The notes: a model not told the origin generated them from the letters alone. DNA of 64,000 bases from Hydrogeniiclostridium mannosilyticum (GCF_003268275.1 NZ_QLYR01000010.1:1-64000), one strand, 5' to 3'; positions 7,722 through 16,058 are shown, numbered from the stretch's first letter. Program-made: numbers and translations.

Positions 7722-8060
7722 TTTATTCCGTCCTCCTCTTCTCCACTTATTCTTTCTAAAACAGAGCGCGCCATACTGTACACGGCACGGCTTCTCATAA
7801 TTAACCGGGTATGCTGAACCATTATTTTAATTATTATAACGTCTTTTCAAAAAGAATGCAAAAGGTCTTTTTCCGTCGCCGAATCCAAATACGCAAGCCT
7901 TACAGAATCCTGAGTTTTATTACGATATTGTAAGGTTTTATCTCTTGAAATTCCGGCCGGAAACCATTATGATAAAAGTATTGGAAGATCTTTATTTTAT
8001 ATTAAAAGCAAGGATTATTCCTAAACAAAATGGGTAAAATAGAAAGTGGGGTTATGAATT
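7722..8060 (+). promoter_or_regulatory. Intergenic control region with sigma-A promoter
   Basis: On the plus strand, TTGAAA (7945-7950) and TATGAT (7968-7973) are spaced 17 bp, a good sigma-A promoter about 88 bases before the 47-aa gene. The spacer begins with the perfect 12-bp palindrome TTCCGGCCGGAA (7951-7962), a likely operator. Upstream, CCTTACA (7898-7904) and TGTAAGG (7929-7935) form an inverted repeat followed by TTTTA. Promoters for the leftward FHA-SEDS gene were not resolved. Confidence 0.55.
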
Positions 8061-8204
8061 ATGAAAAAATTATTGGCTGTTCTCGTTTGTCTCGCCGGCA
8101 TTGGCGCTTTGGTATATACCCTGGCCCAGCATTTCCTGCCCTTCACCTGTTACTCCTGGTGCAGTAAAATAACCCCGGCCCTGAAGCCAAAGCAGTCAAA
8201 ATAA
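8061..8204 (+). CDS. 47-aa secreted or membrane-anchored peptide
   Basis: A short protein beginning MKKLLAVLVCLAGIGALVY: positively charged N-terminus, then one hydrophobic segment (about 4-20). A short tail follows with two cysteines four residues apart (C30-Y-S-W-C34) and a lysine-rich end. GTGGGG serves as a weak ribosome site. It is preceded by a good sigma-A promoter and followed 21 bases later by a second small membrane-anchored protein. No family recognised. It could be a bacteriocin-like, toxin-like or membrane-regulatory peptide. Confidence 0.5.
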   Translation: MKKLLAVLVCLAGIGALVYTLAQHFLPFTCYSWCSKITPALKPKQSK

Positions 8205-8225
8205 GAAAAGGGGGCCGCGTTCCAT

Positions 8226-8483
8226 ATGAAGCGTTTTTTCGCCATAACCGCCGCCTTGGCAGGCGTCATTGCACTGGCCTGCGCCGTTCTTCGCAGGAAT
8301 GGGGCGCTGCAGCAGCCCGGCCGTTCGGGGGTGGAGCTTGAGGTAAGAACCCCCTCCTCTGTCACCGTAGCAGGGCGCGCTACGCCCTTGTTCCTGCTGG
8401 AGCTTTGGAGCAAGCTGTCCGAATCCCTGTGTACATTCGCCACAGCAGCCGCGCTTCTGTGGCGGAATAAAAAGCACGGTTAA
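8226..8483 (+). CDS. 85-aa signal/anchor-containing small protein
   Basis: This frame begins MKRFFAITAALAGVIALACAV, a signal peptide or membrane anchor, and continues with a hydrophilic region and a second moderately hydrophobic stretch near the end (about 52-78). GGGGG lies 12 bases before the ATG. It is cotranscribed with the 47-aa peptide and ends before a strong bidirectional terminator. No family recognised. Overlapping minus-strand frames lack a ribosome site. Confidence 0.45.
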   Translation: MKRFFAITAALAGVIALACAVLRRNGALQQPGRSGVELEVRTPSSVTVAGRATPLFLLELWSKLSESLCTFATAAALLWRNKKHG

Positions 8484-8510
8484 ACCCTCCGCTATTAATT
8501 CTATGCAACG

Positions 8511-8551
8511 AAAAACGCATTCCGGTTCAGAACAACCCGGAATGCGTTTTT
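8511..8551. terminator. Bidirectional intrinsic terminator
   Basis: A perfect 15-bp stem (8511-8525 with 8537-8551) has A-rich and T-rich flanks on both sides. It separates the rightward small-peptide unit from the leftward ccdA-tlpA unit and can terminate both. Confidence 0.9.
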
Positions 8552-8567
8552 TATTGCCCCTGGGCAA

Positions 8568-9149
8568 TCATTCACCGGCGGGGAGGAGCATGGAAATGCC
8601 CTTTTCCAAATTGCTCTGGGTGAGCATCCCCTTGGCCCCAGTGACGATGTAGCCGTCTGCATCAATAAAATAAGTGGTGGGAAAGGCCTGTATGCCGTAA
8701 GCCATAACGGCCTCCTGGTCCACGTCAAAGCACGCTGGGAATGTGTACTTCTGCTCCTCAAGATATTGACGGCCGCTTTCCTCGGTTTCGCCAAAGGCGC
8801 CGATAGAATTTACCATGACAAAGTGGATCTGATCCCCATATTCTTGGTAGGCCTCCTGAAAGTCCGGCATCTCCTGCCGGCATGGCCCGCATTTGCTGGA
8901 CCAAAAATTGAGGACTACCGGCTTGCCGCTTAACGCTGAAAGCCGCACGGGATTCCCGTCCAGGCCAACAGCCTCAAAATCAGGCGCCTTTATCCGGCTG
9001 GCACTGCTTGCGCTTTCGCTCTTACTGCTCTGAGCCTCCAGCAGCTCCGGCGTATATTGCGCGCTGAACAGCTGATATACAACAGCCGCACCCGCCAACA
9101 CTACCACCGTCGCCACAAGGGCGAAGACCCATTTCATTTTTGAAGACAT
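8568..9149 (-). CDS. TlpA/ResA-like extracytoplasmic thioredoxin
   Basis: A 193-aa membrane-anchored thiol-disulfide oxidoreductase: N-terminal helix at about residues 7-27, Ser-rich linker, then a TlpA/AhpC-TSA type thioredoxin fold from about 55. The redox motif is C87-G-P-C90 (WSSKCGPC). Reductant probably comes from the CcdA-like protein encoded 12 bases upstream in the same operon. It likely reduces extracytoplasmic disulfides. The client (cytochrome c, spore proteins or peroxide defence) is not indicated by neighbours. Confidence 0.9.
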   Translation of the reverse strand: MSSKMKWVFALVATVVVLAGAAVVYQLFSAQYTPELLEAQSSKSESASSASRIKAPDFEAVGLDGNPVRLSALSGKPVVLNFWSSKCGPCRQEMPDFQEAYQEYGDQIHFVMVNSIGAFGETEESGRQYLEEQKYTFPACFDVDQEAVMAYGIQAFPTTYFIDADGYIVTGAKGMLTQSNLEKGISMLLPAGE

Positions 9150-9161
9150 ATTCGTCCCTCC

Positions 9162-9827
9162 TCAGCTGAGTAATGCCAGCAGCTGCCCGAGCATGCCGGT
9201 CATCATAAAAATTCCTACCACAATCAGCAGCACACCCGAAACCACATTGATTACCCGGTAATGCGCTTTAATCCAAGCAAACGTAGACTTCAGCTTCTGA
9301 ATCAAAATAGAGCTGAGCAAAAACGGAACGCCCAAGCCCGCTGAATAGCACAGCAGCAGTCCTATTCCCTGCCAAACGGACGCCTGCTGAGAGGCCAGCA
9401 TTAGGGCGGAACCCAGAAAAGCGCCCACGCATGGGGTCCAGCCGACAGAGAAGACCATGCCGAAGACTACCGCGGACCAAAACCCCATTGCTTTCCCTTG
9501 GCTCCAGCGCATGCTGCCCTTGAACAAGGCGAGCTGGAACACCCCAAGAAAATGTAAGCCAAAGAAGATGACAATCAGCCCGCTGACAATATTCACCACA
9601 AGCTGATATTGCTGCAAAAGCAGGCCGACCGAGCCCGCGAACGCACCTAGAACCAAAAAGACCAAGGTGAAGCCCAACACAAAGCCCAAAGCGTTTTTCA
9701 GCGCTGCATGCTTTTTTTCCGGCTCCTTACCGCCGGCAAAATAAGAGATATAAATGGGCAGCATCGGCAGCAGGCACGGGGATACAAAGGTGATGAGCCC
9801 CTCTAAAAAAGTAATCAAATAAGTCAT
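9162..9827 (-). CDS. ccdA: CcdA-type transmembrane thiol reductant carrier
   Basis: A 221-aa protein with about six transmembrane helices and the family signature near the N-terminus (FVSPCLLPMLPIYISYFAGG). A second conserved Pro-Cys block follows (VGWTPCVGAFLGSAL). The two cysteines of these blocks carry electrons from cytoplasmic thioredoxin outward. I start at MTYLITFLEG because GGAAGGAG precedes it. An upstream in-frame start adds 15 residues without a ribosome site. It forms an operon with the TlpA-like partner. Confidence 0.92.
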   Translation of the reverse strand: MTYLITFLEGLITFVSPCLLPMLPIYISYFAGGKEPEKKHAALKNALGFVLGFTLVFLVLGAFAGSVGLLLQQYQLVVNIVSGLIVIFFGLHFLGVFQLALFKGSMRWSQGKAMGFWSAVVFGMVFSVGWTPCVGAFLGSALMLASQQASVWQGIGLLLCYSAGLGVPFLLSSILIQKLKSTFAWIKAHYRVINVVSGVLLIVVGIFMMTGMLGQLLALLS

Positions 9828-10132
9828 CTGTCGTTTTCGCTCCTTCCATTTCGATACCCCGCACGGCAGCATAGAGCCGTGTTATTACGCCTGTAAAGGC
9901 AGCTTAGATGCCTTTGGGGATATTAAGACTTTCGGCACTAAAACTGCCAGGGCAGGCGGTTTATATTTTTCGCCTTCAAAATACCACTTAACTATGTAAA
10001 ATTTCAAAGCCAAATACTGCCCGCCTGGACGATTTTTTCCTTAAAATCACACAATACTATCCGCGGCAGCGAGAGAGATTTTTGATTGCTGGGCACATCC
10101 CAAACCCCCGGCATAGATTAGCGTTCATTTGC
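9828..10132. other. Intergenic stretch, nothing firm
   Basis: About 300 bases between ccdA and the deoxyribosyltransferase-like gene. It holds a small hairpin (AAAGGCAGCTTAGATGCCTTT, about 9895-9915) and G/C-rich blocks near 9946-9960 and 10017-10032 that are partly complementary. No supported ORF, tRNA or known riboswitch was recognised. Confidence 0.3.
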
Positions 10133-10435
10133 TTATAAAGCATATTCAGAATGAAATATAATTTCTTTTCCATTTTCTTTGGCGTATTTTATTTCTTCTC
10201 TTGTCATACTTCCTATATGTCCTCCAATATCCACTACATATATAGCATCTGAAAGATCTATTCTTTTTAGGTGCGCCTCCTCAAGGATATCCAAATCAGC
10301 CGGTGTTAATTCACTCTTTTTCAATCCGTAAACGCATTGCAATACATTAAATCTGTGCTTTACCTCCAGTTCAAATGCTATCCTCTGCATTTCCTTTTCA
10401 AATCTCATACTCCCGCAAATTGTAATCGTTTGCAT
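10133..10435 (-). CDS. Nucleoside 2-deoxyribosyltransferase-like protein
   Basis: A 100-aa protein starting MQTITICGSMRF. The GSMRF nucleotide-binding start, the D-A-I-Y-V-V-D motif near residue 70 and the TREEIKYAKENGKEI end match the short nucleoside 2-deoxyribosyltransferase/DUF4406-like superfamily. These proteins cleave or sense N-glycosidic bonds of nucleotides and are common in mobile DNA. The gene is AT-richer than its neighbours, which suggests acquisition. A longer frame starting at 10486 is possible, but neither start has a strong ribosome site. Confidence 0.65.
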   Translation of the reverse strand: MQTITICGSMRFEKEMQRIAFELEVKHRFNVLQCVYGLKKSELTPADLDILEEAHLKRIDLSDAIYVVDIGGHIGSMTREEIKYAKENGKEIIFHSEYAL

Positions 10436-10806
10436 ATCATACCCCGCACATTCATTAATTTCAAATATACTCGTATTATAGCACATCCAGATATAAATTT
10501 TCTATTATTGCCCGGTTCATGCGGCGAGCGAAAACAAGCGCTTTCGCGCTTTTATAACAGGTGTCCCCTTATAGCCGGCCGTGTCGTTTTATTTTACCAT
10601 CGGAAAGCCGGGCGCCATTTAAGCACCAAAGCACCAAAAACGCTGCTATTTTAGGGTCTGTAACAGAGAACGAAGGGAGTCCGTATTTTCAAGGAGCTTC
10701 ACGGTTTCAGCCTTTGTAGCGCCGTAAATTCAAGTTTTTTATAGTATATCCTCTTTTATACTGGTTTTCTGTGACCATGTTACATTTATTTCCCCGCATA
10801 TACAAA
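10436..10806. other. Intergenic stretch between two leftward units
   Basis: About 370 bases without a supported gene. It contains a hairpin GCGAAA...TTTCGC followed by GCTTTT (about 10525-10550), a tandem GCACCAAA repeat (10623-10637) and AT-rich sequence near 10735-10770. No clear transcription unit. Confidence 0.3.
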
Positions 10807-10843
10807 ACAGCGTGCCGGATTGTTTTTCAATCCGGCACGCTGT
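10807..10843 (-). terminator. Terminator of the ECF sigma operon
   Basis: A perfect 16-bp stem (10807-10822 with 10828-10843) with a five-base loop lies directly after the stop of the 376-aa gene. A TTTT run follows on the minus strand. It ends the leftward sigma-factor operon. Confidence 0.85.
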
Positions 10844-10845
10844 GC

Positions 10846-11976
10846 TTAACGCACCTCTGTCCTGTCCCCTACCTTAGACTCCGAACTGGAAGCGCTGCTG
10901 ATTTTTCCCGCCAAAAAGCTGTCAATCTCTTTATTCCAGCTTTGACGAAGGAGCTCCAGCGCCACTGAGTCCGTGCTTTCTCCCTGTGCCAGCTCCCCGA
11001 AGCCGGAGAGGTCATTGGGCGATTGCATGCTGACAACCTCATAATCACGGTCCCACTCGTCCAGATGCCCCGCCAGATAGGAGAGGATTTCGTCCGTACT
11101 CATGTCTAAATTATGATACCCGTCGCCAAGCAGGCTCTGTAATACGCCGAACTGGGCGTCCATATCCATGTCCTGGGCTCCCTGGAGTATTTTGCGAATA
11201 AACGCCGTGATCGTTTTTTCCTGCTGGCCGCAGAGGATGCGGTAATCATTGAGCTGTTCCTCCAATGTCACCTTTCTGGATGGCGAGATAAAAAGATAGT
11301 CCATCAGTTCATAGGGCTCCAGCGTCCCTGAAAAATAGCCGGTGATTTCCGACATCAGGCTGTATTCCTCCTCACTGACCACGATATCAAGCGGATAAAG
11401 CATGTTAGCCGTTGCCAGCAAACTGGATTGGGGAATAAGGAAAACGCCGCTTAGCTTTTGCCCCGTATAACTTTCCCATTGCTGCTGGGTTACATCCAGG
11501 AACCCTTCTATTTCCTCAGGGGCCCCTTGGCCCCCGAAAGGATACAGCGGGCTAACAGCACTCATCATTACCTCACGGACAAAGGAAATCTCCTTAATCT
11601 GCCTATTCTCTTCATCCATAGCAACCAGGCAGGCCGCAGGCAGATATTCCTGCCATACATCTGTATCCGGCACCAAAAGCACCATAAATTTAGGCATATC
11701 CTCTGTTTGAGCAGAGGACTGGACCAGGGCCGGATTCCGCTCCGGCTCAACCGGAACCAGCAGCTTATCCAGCAATTTGGGCCCGTACACCACCGCTGCC
11801 GCCAGCAGCACCAAGGCTGCGGCAGCCCGCAGCATATGCTTCAGCACCGGATGCCGCCCCTGGGAACGCCCATTCTGCCCGCCGTTCTCCGCGGCCCGCA
11901 TGACCTTAGCCCTCAATGCAGGCTCCGGCTCTATACGGTTTACTACGTCCTTGAGCATTTTTTCTCTGGGTTTCAC
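10846..11976 (-). CDS. Membrane-anchored LCP-like protein, putative anti-sigma factor
   Basis: A 376-aa protein with a cytoplasmic N-terminus of about 48 residues, one transmembrane helix (about 49-65) and a large extracytoplasmic domain. That domain resembles a divergent LytR-CpsA-Psr fold: I-P-Q-S-S-L, Y-P-L-D-I-V-V-S, then D-Y-R-I-L-C-G-Q-Q-E in the place of the usual DxxRxxRQ. Key arginines of true LCP transferases are missing, so it may bind rather than transfer. Its GTG start overlaps the sigma gene stop (GTGA), the classic sigma/anti-sigma coupling. The anti-sigma role is inferred from context. Confidence 0.6.
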   Translation of the reverse strand: MKPREKMLKDVVNRIEPEPALRAKVMRAAENGGQNGRSQGRHPVLKHMLRAAAALVLLAAAVVYGPKLLDKLLVPVEPERNPALVQSSAQTEDMPKFMVLLVPDTDVWQEYLPAACLVAMDEENRQIKEISFVREVMMSAVSPLYPFGGQGAPEEIEGFLDVTQQQWESYTGQKLSGVFLIPQSSLLATANMLYPLDIVVSEEEYSLMSEITGYFSGTLEPYELMDYLFISPSRKVTLEEQLNDYRILCGQQEKTITAFIRKILQGAQDMDMDAQFGVLQSLLGDGYHNLDMSTDEILSYLAGHLDEWDRDYEVVSMQSPNDLSGFGELAQGESTDSVALELLRQSWNKEIDSFLAGKISSASSSESKVGDRTEVR

Positions 11977-12464
11977 CGGGCTCCCTCCTTCTCTTCTTCC
12001 AGCTCCAGCTTCAACAATTTTCTTCCTCGGAACAAGTGAACCTTCACATTATTTTCCGACATCTTTGTCATCTGGGCGATTTCCTTAATTTTATACCCCT
12101 CTATATAATGGAGATGCAACACAATTTTATATTTATCCGGCAGGCGCAGCAGGCCCTCGAGCAAGTCCCGCTCCTCCGGCGTCTGAGCCACTTTTTCCGC
12201 CTCTTCCAGGTCTGCACGCCTTCTCCAGAACAAGGATCTCCGCAGGTCCCTGCTTTTGTTGGTCGCAACCCGAATCAGCCAGGCCTTCTCATGCTCGCCG
12301 CTCTCGAACACCGGCTTGGCCCTGAGGTAGGAGCAGAATGTTTCCTGAACCGCATCCTCCGCATCTTCCCGGTTGCACAGGAGCACCATGCAAAGCCGGT
12401 ACAGCATGGCGCCGTAGCAGCCGTATACCCGGGATAGCTCCTCTTGCGCCCCCTCGTTTACCAC
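11973..12464 (-). CDS. ECF-type RNA polymerase sigma factor
   Basis: A 163-aa sigma-70 factor of the extracytoplasmic function group. Region 2 (about 12-80) includes the NREDAEDAVQETF core-binding helix. Region 4 (about 100-155) has an HTH (YKIKEIAQMTKMSENNVKVH) that reads the -35 element. The GTG start is preceded by GAGGG. It lies 29 bases after a C39 peptidase gene and overlaps its putative anti-sigma partner. Three TGTAACC-N16-CGT promoters in the next 3.6 kb are the likely targets, including the one that would transcribe this operon. Confidence 0.92.
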   Translation of the reverse strand: MVNEGAQEELSRVYGCYGAMLYRLCMVLLCNREDAEDAVQETFCSYLRAKPVFESGEHEKAWLIRVATNKSRDLRRSLFWRRRADLEEAEKVAQTPEERDLLEGLLRLPDKYKIVLHLHYIEGYKIKEIAQMTKMSENNVKVHLFRGRKLLKLELEEEKEGAR

Positions 12465-12493
12465 TCTTATCCCTCATTTCCCTGATCCTGTTT

Positions 12494-13321
12494 TTAGGGC
12501 GCCGCCGGCGCCCCCGCCAGCTTATCCCCGGAAGAGCCCGCCCCAGGCTCTATACTGACCGCCTGGCAGTATAACGCCTCATAGCGCTGTTCAAATAAAG
12601 CGCGGTTATAGACCATTTCCCCCTCAAGGGGGTCGCAGACCGAGACGGTTGCCGGCGTGTAGCCTGTCAGCACATAACAGTGCTCACCAGTAACCCAATG
12701 AAACCACTTTCCGCTTTCTTTGTCAATCCATCCATACTGTGTAAGGCTCTCGGGATCTGCCAGGCCAATGGTCGCCCATACCAAAACCGGCTCCCCGCGC
12801 GCCACCTTTTCATAGCACGCTTCTATACCGGCGCCGGTTAAGTCAACCGCTTGCAAACCGCTCCCCTGTTCCGCCAAAAAGCGGTTTGCTGTTTTTACAA
12901 CCACCGGCGCATAGCACCCAAAGCGCTGTGTGTGCGGTTCCCCGACGAAGGTCCGCCATGGGTTTGCCGCATAACGGGTTCCGTTTACATAATAGATATC
13001 ATTATCATAGGGCAGGTAGTCGCTGGCCAGCACCTCCTTGCTGACGGAGAAGCCCCTGTAATTCAGCAGCATCGTCAACGCTGTAACCTCACAGCCGGAG
13101 GGCAGTTCCGGGTTTTGCAGAATAGGATTTACGCCGGAAACGGATGCCGCAGCAGGCAGCGGGTCCATGTCCTCACGGACTCCCGCGGCCGGGGCAGGCG
13201 CCTGCTTCGCGGCGGACACCTGGCTGTAATATGCCAGTACACACCAGCCAACGCCGATGAACAGCGCCGCCAGCAACAGGCCGCGCCCCCTTTTTCTGTT
13301 TCTTTTTTTCTGCCGTGGCAT
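12494..13321 (-). CDS. Secreted C39-like cysteine peptidase
   Basis: A 275-aa protein with a basic N-terminus, a transmembrane anchor (about 14-32), an Ala/Pro-rich linker and a C39_2-type papain-like domain. Catalytic candidates are C77 (LPSGCEVTAL), the His of GEHCYVLTGY and the Asp of VCDPLEG. Such enzymes act outside the cell on peptides or wall stems. It lies between the 118-aa protein and the ECF sigma factor on the same strand and is probably part of the sigma operon. Confidence 0.82.
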   Translation of the reverse strand: MPRQKKRNRKRGRGLLLAALFIGVGWCVLAYYSQVSAAKQAPAPAAGVREDMDPLPAAASVSGVNPILQNPELPSGCEVTALTMLLNYRGFSVSKEVLASDYLPYDNDIYYVNGTRYAANPWRTFVGEPHTQRFGCYAPVVVKTANRFLAEQGSGLQAVDLTGAGIEACYEKVARGEPVLVWATIGLADPESLTQYGWIDKESGKWFHWVTGEHCYVLTGYTPATVSVCDPLEGEMVYNRALFEQRYEALYCQAVSIEPGAGSSGDKLAGAPAAP

Positions 13322-13393
13322 AACGACTCACTCTCCCTTACCTATTCCGCGCTCATTTCTTACCCGCTTGGCGCCTTTTAGACGGCGCCCGGT

Positions 13394-13750
13394 TCATCCC
13401 GCCAGCCGGCAAGCCTCCACCCGCTGCAGGGCCGGCCCTGCAGCAGATTGCTCCGTTTTTGTCTGCTCCGCCTCAATAGGGCCGGGCGCCGCCGGGCAAT
13501 GGCGCTCTTCTTCCTGAACCAGCACTACGAGTACTGTTTTGTTTTCCAGGATTGCCTGAAGTGCAACAGCTTGCGTTTCTTCTCTGTTTCTGATTCCCAG
13601 CCGCGCCGGCTTCTCCGGGGAGAAAAAATGTTCTCTTCCTATTTCGTCCCGGTTCACCGAGTGGAACTGCTGCACTCCAATAAAAACGGCTAAAAGCAGC
13701 AGTCCGCCGGCTGCAACCACCGCTGCCGTAAAGCGGCGCTTAACATGCAT
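13394..13750 (-). CDS. 118-aa membrane-anchored protein, first gene of the ECF operon
   Basis: A hypothetical protein with an N-terminal helix (about 6-26) and a hydrophilic extracytoplasmic part ending in an Ala/Glu/Thr-rich tail. I start at MHVKRRFTAAV, preceded by AAGGAGC at good spacing, rather than six codons upstream. An ECF-type promoter lies about 50 bases upstream. The C39 peptidase and sigma genes follow. Not recognised. It may be a stress sensor or an envelope accessory protein. Confidence 0.6.
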   Translation of the reverse strand: MHVKRRFTAAVVAAGGLLLLAVFIGVQQFHSVNRDEIGREHFFSPEKPARLGIRNREETQAVALQAILENKTVLVVLVQEEERHCPAAPGPIEAEQTKTEQSAAGPALQRVEACRLAG

Positions 13751-13805
13751 ATCAACAGCTCCTTTCAAGGAATAACCGTGTTTTTCTGAAATTCATTTCA
13801 CCAAT

Positions 13806-13834
13806 AAAACGTCCATTAACACAAAAAGGTTACA
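13806..13834 (-). promoter_or_regulatory. ECF promoter 1 (TGTAACC-N16-CGTTTT)
   Basis: On the minus strand the -35 TGTAACC (13828-13834) is followed by TTTTT, and the -10 CGTTTT (13806-13811) lies exactly 16 bp away. It is the same module as at 15131-15159 and 16059-16087. It would transcribe the 118-aa gene and, through the operon, the C39 peptidase, sigma and anti-sigma genes (autoregulation). Confidence 0.75.
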
Positions 13835-13841
13835 GCGTTAT

Positions 13842-15047
13842 TTATATTTTTGGGGGACACCCGGCTCTCAGCGCCGGGCAGGCTCTTCTTTTTATGAAAA
13901 ATCTATTTCGAGCAAAGGCACCTGTCTTTTTGATTCCTCTGTAAAGCCGGTATCCTCTGCTGTAAAGCTGGTACAGTCCGGGCCGGAGCACCAGGTCAAA
14001 TTCCCCAATATATTCAACCACAAAGCCGCCGAAACCTCTTTTAAATTCATAGACGCCATAGTTGGGAGAATCTTTTCTGAAGTCGCCGCTGATGCCGCCA
14101 AAATCGTAAAGGCTCAACTTTTTCTCCATCGAAAACATAATCATATCCATCTGTAGCTTATATTGCGCCATGAGCGGCATATAGTGAGCGTAGGCGCCGC
14201 CGTATACATAATTCATTCTGTCCGCATCCAGAATAAACACTCCTGCCGACAGAGGAACCCGCGCGCTGTTTTCCCTTTTTACCTGTTCATAAAGCTTGTC
14301 CTGCACATGGCCCTCTAAATACTGTTTTCGGTCAAGATACACCATGACCATCTTTACCCGGTCCCCTAAATGGCGTTTCAGGCTCAGATAATACTGCTTG
14401 GAACGATCAAAGCGATTTTGCCGGGCGGCTGTGTGCGCCATAATGGCCTTAAAATCGTCAATATTAGACGCATCCACATCTACCGTCGTCAAGGGGTATT
14501 TCTCCGCCTTGCGGATGCACCGCCTGCACCGTTGATCCATTCCAGCCAACACCTCTTCCCGCGATTTTCTAATATCCAGGCAGTAGCTCCACCGGAATTG
14601 AGCCTCGGGAGAATAACCGACCGTAAAGCCCTGATGCCTGTAGCCCAGGTTTATCAGCTGAAGGCAGATGCCCTTGCCTGCGCTTTTTTCCGGGCCCATA
14701 CACTCCCTGTATGCAACCAGGGGATCTATCTTCAGCAGGATTCCCCGCCCCCTGCCCTTTAAAAATTTTCCGAGCTCGCCTGTGAAAAAGGACAGCAGCT
14801 CCTCGTCCCAACAATCCAGCAGCGGGCCGCGGGGAGCATAATACATTTTCCTTCCCATAAAAAGTTCCTTTGACAGTATCAAAGCACAGGCCGCCAGCTT
14901 TTCACCCCGCAGGACGCCTACATAAAAACAACTCCAGCCGTTTTCTGCCTTGACCCCGGCCCACCCCACCGTTTGGTAAAAAGAGCTGCCCGGCATTCTA
15001 TCCTGGACGCTCTTAAATTCTTCTTCTGACAGACAAATAAATTTCAT
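13842..15047 (-). CDS. FemAB/MurM-family aminoacyltransferase
   Basis: A 401-aa cytoplasmic protein of the FemABX family. These enzymes use aminoacyl-tRNA to add amino acids to the lipid II stem peptide or interpeptide bridge. It shows the two GNAT-like halves, with YAPRGPLLD near residue 70, and a C-terminal DFGGISGDF...YGVYEFKRGFGG block typical of the family. The start MKFICLSEEEF has AAGGATGG upstream. An ECF-type promoter lies about 80 bases before the gene, so wall cross-bridge modification is probably part of an envelope-stress response. Confidence 0.85.
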   Translation of the reverse strand: MKFICLSEEEFKSVQDRMPGSSFYQTVGWAGVKAENGWSCFYVGVLRGEKLAACALILSKELFMGRKMYYAPRGPLLDCWDEELLSFFTGELGKFLKGRGRGILLKIDPLVAYRECMGPEKSAGKGICLQLINLGYRHQGFTVGYSPEAQFRWSYCLDIRKSREEVLAGMDQRCRRCIRKAEKYPLTTVDVDASNIDDFKAIMAHTAARQNRFDRSKQYYLSLKRHLGDRVKMVMVYLDRKQYLEGHVQDKLYEQVKRENSARVPLSAGVFILDADRMNYVYGGAYAHYMPLMAQYKLQMDMIMFSMEKKLSLYDFGGISGDFRKDSPNYGVYEFKRGFGGFVVEYIGEFDLVLRPGLYQLYSRGYRLYRGIKKTGAFARNRFFIKRRACPALRAGCPPKI

Positions 15048-15130
15048 AATCCATCCTTCTTCTTTTTTAATTGAATGTTTAGGCAGCAATTACCTGCCGC
15101 CATCAGCCGGGCTCGTTTTCTCCTATTGTC

Positions 15131-15159
15131 TATACGTTCGGACGGGTAAAAAGGTTACA
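15131..15159 (-). promoter_or_regulatory. ECF promoter 2 (TGTAACC-N16-CGTATA)
   Basis: Minus strand -35 TGTAACC (15153-15159) followed by TTTTTACCC, with -10 CGTATA (15131-15136) after exactly 16 bp. It lies about 84 bases upstream of the FemAB-like gene start. Confidence 0.75.
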
Positions 15160-15252
15160 GCGGCCTTTCCGATTTTTTGCAGGCGGATAAAAAAGGCACC
15201 CGGCCGTCTGTCACACGCCGGATGCCCTATAAGCGGCTTTTAAAGTAACGCC

Positions 15253-15990
15253 TTACTTCTGTGCATTTAAATAGTCTATGTACTCCTCCAAGCACATGCC
15301 CAGACGATTCATCTCCTTAGCATGCTCTACCCCCACATAGCGGTAATGCCACGGTTCAAAGCGAATACCGGTAACGGACTCCTTATCCGCGGGGAACCGG
15401 AGAATAAAACCAAAATCTTCCGCATTTTCTTGCAGCCAGCGGTACTCCGCCGTCGTGTCAAAATCCTCCGTAACGCCGTTCAGATCCACCGCCAGCCCGG
15501 TATTGTGCTCACTTCTTCCCGGACGCGCTATAGACTTGGCGGCGGTTGCATCCGCCAGCTCCCAGTCCATACCTTTTGCAAGGTTTTGCTGAACCGCACG
15601 GTCAAACAAAGCCCGCTGGCGATCCACACTGCGATAACCTGAAGAAACATAAATGGATACGCCGTCCTGCTCCCCCGCCGCAATCATGTTTTGCAGCGCT
15701 CCGGCAATCCGTGTGTCAATGGTTCCTCCGCTCACCTGGGAGCAATCCACGGAAAAGGACTCCGGCAGCGGATGGTCCTCGTTTACAAGAATCAAGTTCC
15801 AATCTCCGTCGTCCTGCAGCGGCTGCGAGACGTCCGTTTTCGGCGGCTGAGACTCATAGACGGCCTTTTCCGGCTGCCTGTCGGCCGGTACGCCGCACTG
15901 GGTCAAGGCAGCCGTTAACGCCGTGCCTATTAAAAGCCCCGCAAATATCTGAAAAAAGTTTCTTGCCCGCAAGCCCTGTGTCTTTTTCAT
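15253..15990 (-). CDS. vanY: VanY-type D-alanyl-D-alanine carboxypeptidase (M15B)
   Basis: A 245-aa membrane-anchored zinc peptidase (hydrophobic N-terminal segment at about 12-31) that removes the terminal D-Ala from peptidoglycan stem peptides. The M15 signature is intact: SEHNTGLAVD supplies a His and an Asp ligand, and EPWHYRYVG supplies the catalytic Glu and the third ligand. A YVSSGYRS motif precedes them. An ECF promoter lies about 70 bases upstream. Trimming of D-Ala-D-Ala can lower glycopeptide binding, but no vanHAX genes are present, so resistance should not be assumed. Confidence 0.9.
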   Translation of the reverse strand: MKKTQGLRARNFFQIFAGLLIGTALTAALTQCGVPADRQPEKAVYESQPPKTDVSQPLQDDGDWNLILVNEDHPLPESFSVDCSQVSGGTIDTRIAGALQNMIAAGEQDGVSIYVSSGYRSVDRQRALFDRAVQQNLAKGMDWELADATAAKSIARPGRSEHNTGLAVDLNGVTEDFDTTAEYRWLQENAEDFGFILRFPADKESVTGIRFEPWHYRYVGVEHAKEMNRLGMCLEEYIDYLNAQK

Positions 15991-16058
15991 GGTTGAAGCT
16001 CCTCCTGTTAACCTGTGTTAAGCTGTAAATAGCATACTTTATAGATTCGTATATAGAA

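Noticed and set aside
10659-10687. Plus-strand TGTAACA-N16-CGTATT resembling the ECF promoters
   Set aside because: It has one mismatch in the -35, lacks the TTTTT spacer start and no gene follows. A single match of this quality is expected by chance in a window of this size.
15253-15990. Vancomycin resistance locus
   Set aside because: Only a VanY-type carboxypeptidase is present, without vanH, vanA-type ligase, vanX or a VanRS pair. It belongs better to the ECF envelope regulon.
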